Source of the DNA: Vibrio nitrifigilis
Lineage (GTDB): Bacteria > Pseudomonadota > Gammaproteobacteria > Enterobacterales > Vibrionaceae
Assembly: GCF_015686695.1 (NCBI RefSeq)
Contig: NZ_JADPMR010000001.1
Location: 2,852,001-2,916,000 of the forward strand
Direction of reading: 5' to 3'
Length of the DNA stretch: 64,000 nt
A program made the position numbers and the translations under genes. Every line of letters starts with the position of its first letter. Position 1 is the stretch's first letter. Of this stretch, positions 62,281-64,000 are shown in pieces. Below the pieces are notes generated by a model, which saw only the letters and a program-made list of their open reading frames with translations, did not search any database and was not told where the DNA came from.

Positions 62281-62698
62281 GTCTCGCCATTTAAAAGGCA
62301 GCGTCTATTTCTATCGCTTAACTCGCAAATTTATCGATGAAAAAGACAACATTCCCCAAGATGCTAAGCAAGTCATGTATTACAGCTTAGCGATTGGTCA
62401 CCACCTTGGCATCGTTGATTGCTTGAGTGCAGCGATGGTCTGTACTGGGCCTGAATACTTGGAATGGATTTCTGCTTTAGACACGGAGAGTGAAGCGTAT
62501 CGCAAGATGAAAGGCTTTTTGATGTTTGGTGAAATCACCATTTATCCCGAACATATCAATATGCTGGCACTGGCGTTCGATGCCATTGATGCGAATGCAC
62601 AAAGTGTGAAAAGTCGTGAGCTGACAGTCGGATTTATTGAAGTACTCACGGCAATCTATAACGAACCAACCATGTATTTGATGATTCGAGGTGGGTAA
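62267..62698 (+). CDS. hyfJ: Formate hydrogenlyase maturation protein HyfJ (HycH family)
   Basis: Small cytosolic protein required for large-subunit maturation. The 143 residues show the family-type stretch KQVMYYSLAIGHHLGIVDCL and EYLEWISALDTESEAYRKM; function is known from E. coli HycH rather than from sequence motifs. GGAG lies 7 bases before the ATG, which is inside hyfI. Its stop shares the ATG of hycI (TAATG). Confidence 0.9.
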   Translation: MDVAESRHLKGSVYFYRLTRKFIDEKDNIPQDAKQVMYYSLAIGHHLGIVDCLSAAMVCTGPEYLEWISALDTESEAYRKMKGFLMFGEITIYPEHINMLALAFDAIDANAQSVKSRELTVGFIEVLTAIYNEPTMYLMIRGG

Positions 62699-63156
62699 TG
62701 AGTCAACAAATTTTATTAACGGTCGGTAATTACATGATGGGGGACGATGCGGCCGGTCCTCTACTTGCCAAAATGTGCAAAGAAAACCCACTTGATGAGT
62801 GGGAAGTGTTGGATGGCGGAACAATGCCAGAAGATGTTTTGCACTTAATCCGTAAAGCCCAACCGCACCGAATTGTCATCGTCGATGCGGCTGACTTTGG
62901 AGAAGAAGTCGGTGAAATTCGGGTGATTGAACAAGAAACCAGTGCCGATATGTTTTTGGTTTCTACCCACAGTTTACCGCTTAATTTTCTTATCAATGAG
63001 CTAAAGACCTTCGTACCTGAAGTCACTTTTCTTGGTATTCAGCCAGAGATGGTTGGCTTTTCCTACCCAATGAATCCGTTGGTCAAGCAAGCTGTTGAGC
63101 AGATCTATCATGCCCTTCCTAGTTGGGAAGGTGATGGTGGGTATGCTCACTGCTAG
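62698..63156 (+). CDS. hycI: Hydrogenase maturation endopeptidase HycI
   Basis: Nickel-dependent protease that clips the C-terminal extension of the hydrogenase large subunit. The 152 residues have the Ni-sensing residues Asp16 in NYMMGDDAAGPLL, Asp63 in IVIVDAADFGEE and His91 in LVSTHSLPLNF, the same triad as E. coli HycI (Asp16, Asp62, His90). It follows hyfJ by a 1-base overlap, so it is expressed with its substrate HyfG. In E. coli the protease gene sits at the end of hyc rather than hyf; here it serves the Hyf enzyme. Confidence 0.95.
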   Translation: MSQQILLTVGNYMMGDDAAGPLLAKMCKENPLDEWEVLDGGTMPEDVLHLIRKAQPHRIVIVDAADFGEEVGEIRVIEQETSADMFLVSTHSLPLNFLINELKTFVPEVTFLGIQPEMVGFSYPMNPLVKQAVEQIYHALPSWEGDGGYAHC

Positions 63157-63168
63157 ATAAGACTTCTC

Positions 63169-63231
63169 GTCACTAGTGTCACTGTTTTCGTCACTAGTGT
63201 CGAGTGACGGGGAGTTTTGTCGTGATGACAA
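63169..63231 (+). promoter_or_regulatory. FhlA-type activator sites upstream of hydN
   Basis: Two GTCACTAGTGTC elements (63169-63180 and 63190-63201), the second running on into CGAGTGACG, and an inverted repeat TTGTC-GTGAT-GACAA at 63217-63231. The CACTAGTG core is shared with the palindrome at 51625-51642. They lie about 90-150 bases upstream of the sigma-54 promoter. Confidence 0.6.
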
Positions 63232-63318
63232 CAATGAATAACGATATTAATCGTGAGCTTTGTCTTTAAGTAATTATAAAACAGTAACTTATGTTAACCA
63301 TAAAGTTATTAATAACAT

Positions 63319-63334
63319 TGGCACGTCTCGTGCT
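63319..63334 (+). promoter_or_regulatory. Sigma-54 promoter of hydN-fdhF
   Basis: TGGCACGTCTCGTGCT: perfect TGGCAC at -24 and GC at -12 with ten bases between GG and GC. It lies 55 bases before the hydN start. The rest of the 232-base hycI-hydN gap is AT-rich and may bind IHF, which I cannot confirm. Confidence 0.88.
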
Positions 63335-63388
63335 TAATAGCCATCAGAGTTTTATAACTCTGGTGTACCGACACTAGAAGGATATCGC

Positions 63389-63937
63389 ATGAATCGTTTT
63401 GTCTTTGCAGACGCCACTAAATGTATTGGTTGTCGAACTTGTGAAGTAGCATGCGCGATTTCTCACCAAGAAGGATGTACAGGCACATTGCAAAGTACCG
63501 AGGGCTTTCAACCTCGTTTGCAATTGGTGAAAAATGCACAGGTAACCACTCCTGTCATGTGTCGTCAATGTGACGACGCCCCTTGTGCTCAAGTCTGTCC
63601 TAACAATGCCATCGTTCATGAAGATGGATTCGTTAAGGTGATTCAATCTCGCTGTATTGGTTGTAAAACCTGTGCTGTTGCTTGCCCATTTGGCGCAATG
63701 GCGGTCGTTACCACTATGGTGGAAGAAAATAACGGCCATGCTGCTTTGTTTAGCCGTAAAGTGCCTAAATCACAGGCTGTTAAATGTGATTTATGTTCTC
63801 ACCGTGAAAACGGACCGGCTTGTGTAGAAGTTTGCCCAACTGGTGCTATCAGTCTGATTAATTCTGATGAACTTCAACAAACCAGCCAGCAAAAACGTGA
63901 AGAAGCTGCAACTCGTGCAGCTGGTATTACTGTCTGA
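63389..63937 (+). CDS. hydN: Electron-transfer protein HydN
   Basis: Iron-sulfur protein associated with formate dehydrogenase H maturation or electron transfer. The 182 residues have the same four-cluster pattern as HyfA: KCIGCRTCEVACAISHQEG (C12, C15, C18, C22), CRQCDDAPCAQVCPNNAI, CIGCKTCAVACPFGAM and CDLCSHRENGPACVEVCPTGAI. It is followed 15 bases later by fdhF, as in E. coli hydN-linked arrangements, and has its own sigma-54 promoter. Confidence 0.94.
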   Translation: MNRFVFADATKCIGCRTCEVACAISHQEGCTGTLQSTEGFQPRLQLVKNAQVTTPVMCRQCDDAPCAQVCPNNAIVHEDGFVKVIQSRCIGCKTCAVACPFGAMAVVTTMVEENNGHAALFSRKVPKSQAVKCDLCSHRENGPACVEVCPTGAISLINSDELQQTSQQKREEAATRAAGITV

Positions 63938-63952
63938 TTGAAGAAGGTTGAT

Positions 63953-64000
63953 ATGAAAAAATCCATCGTAGTTTGCCCATACTGTGGTACTGGCTGCAAA
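63953..64000 (+). CDS. fdhF: Formate dehydrogenase H FdhF, 5' end only
   Basis: The window ends after 16 codons: MKKSIVVCPYCGTGCK. This matches the start of E. coli FdhF, including the first three cysteines of its 4Fe-4S cluster (C-x2-C-x3-C). The formate-oxidising enzyme needs molybdopterin and, in E. coli, selenocysteine; that site lies outside the window. AAGAAGG precedes the ATG. Identification rests on these few residues and on the hydN/hyf context. Confidence 0.85.
   Translation, partial: MKKSIVVCPYCGTGCK

Noticed and set aside
63953..64000. Selenocysteine site of fdhF
   Set aside because: The window ends after 16 codons, well before the expected UGA.

Overview
The window reads as chromosomal DNA of a Vibrio-like gammaproteobacterium. 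Gene content and order (lptD-surA-pdxA-rsmA-apaG-apaH; yggS-proC-yggT-yggU-rdgB-hemW opposite pilTU; ruvX-yqgE-gshB-rsmE-endA-sprT-metK-tktA-epd-pgk-fbaA-mscS-argO/argP-pykF-DeoR-glmS) match my recollection of Vibrio large chromosomes. Two accessory blocks, cellulose synthesis and a Hyf-type formate hydrogenlyase, point to one of the few gas-producing vibrios. The Porteresiae clade (V. tritonius, V. porteresiae) is my best guess; species is inference.

Layout. 1-6.4 kb: outer-membrane assembly and cofactor operon on the minus strand, divergent from djlA. 7.7-9.4 kb: two tandem tRNA operons (Phe, Thr, Asn; nine genes) with matching promoters and terminators, the product of recent duplication. 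9.5-25 kb: housekeeping genes for cell wall, DNA and nucleotide repair, tRNA/rRNA methylation, PLP and proline metabolism, twitching motility and glutathione. 25-38 kb: metK with MetJ boxes, then central carbon genes (tktA, epd, pgk, fbaA, pykF), mscS, and the argO/argP pair. 37.7-40.4 kb: a DeoR-family regulator followed by glmS.

40.4-51.3 kb: an AT-rich junction downstream of glmS (the usual attTn7 neighbourhood) leads into a small unrecognised gene and bcsQ-bcsA-bcsB-bcsC-bcsZ, a cellulose secretion operon with no bcsD, bcsE, bcsF or bcsG in view. A tRNA-Leu(CAG) gene separates it from the next block. 51.8-64 kb: hyfABCDEFGHIJ-hycI, then hydN and the first codons of fdhF. Together these encode a formate dehydrogenase H/[NiFe]-hydrogenase membrane complex that splits formate to CO2 and H2, with a Complex-I-like membrane arm. 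Both transcription units carry a sigma-54 -24/-12 promoter (GG-N10-GC) with upstream CACTAGTG-type palindromes that I read as FhlA activator sites.

Most of the window is ordinary core genome. The parts most worth a second look are the unrecognised 91-residue protein ahead of bcsQ, a possible divergent small RNA at 40.8 kb, the hairpin just after glmS, the paired sigma-54/FhlA regulatory regions, and the duplicated tRNA array.
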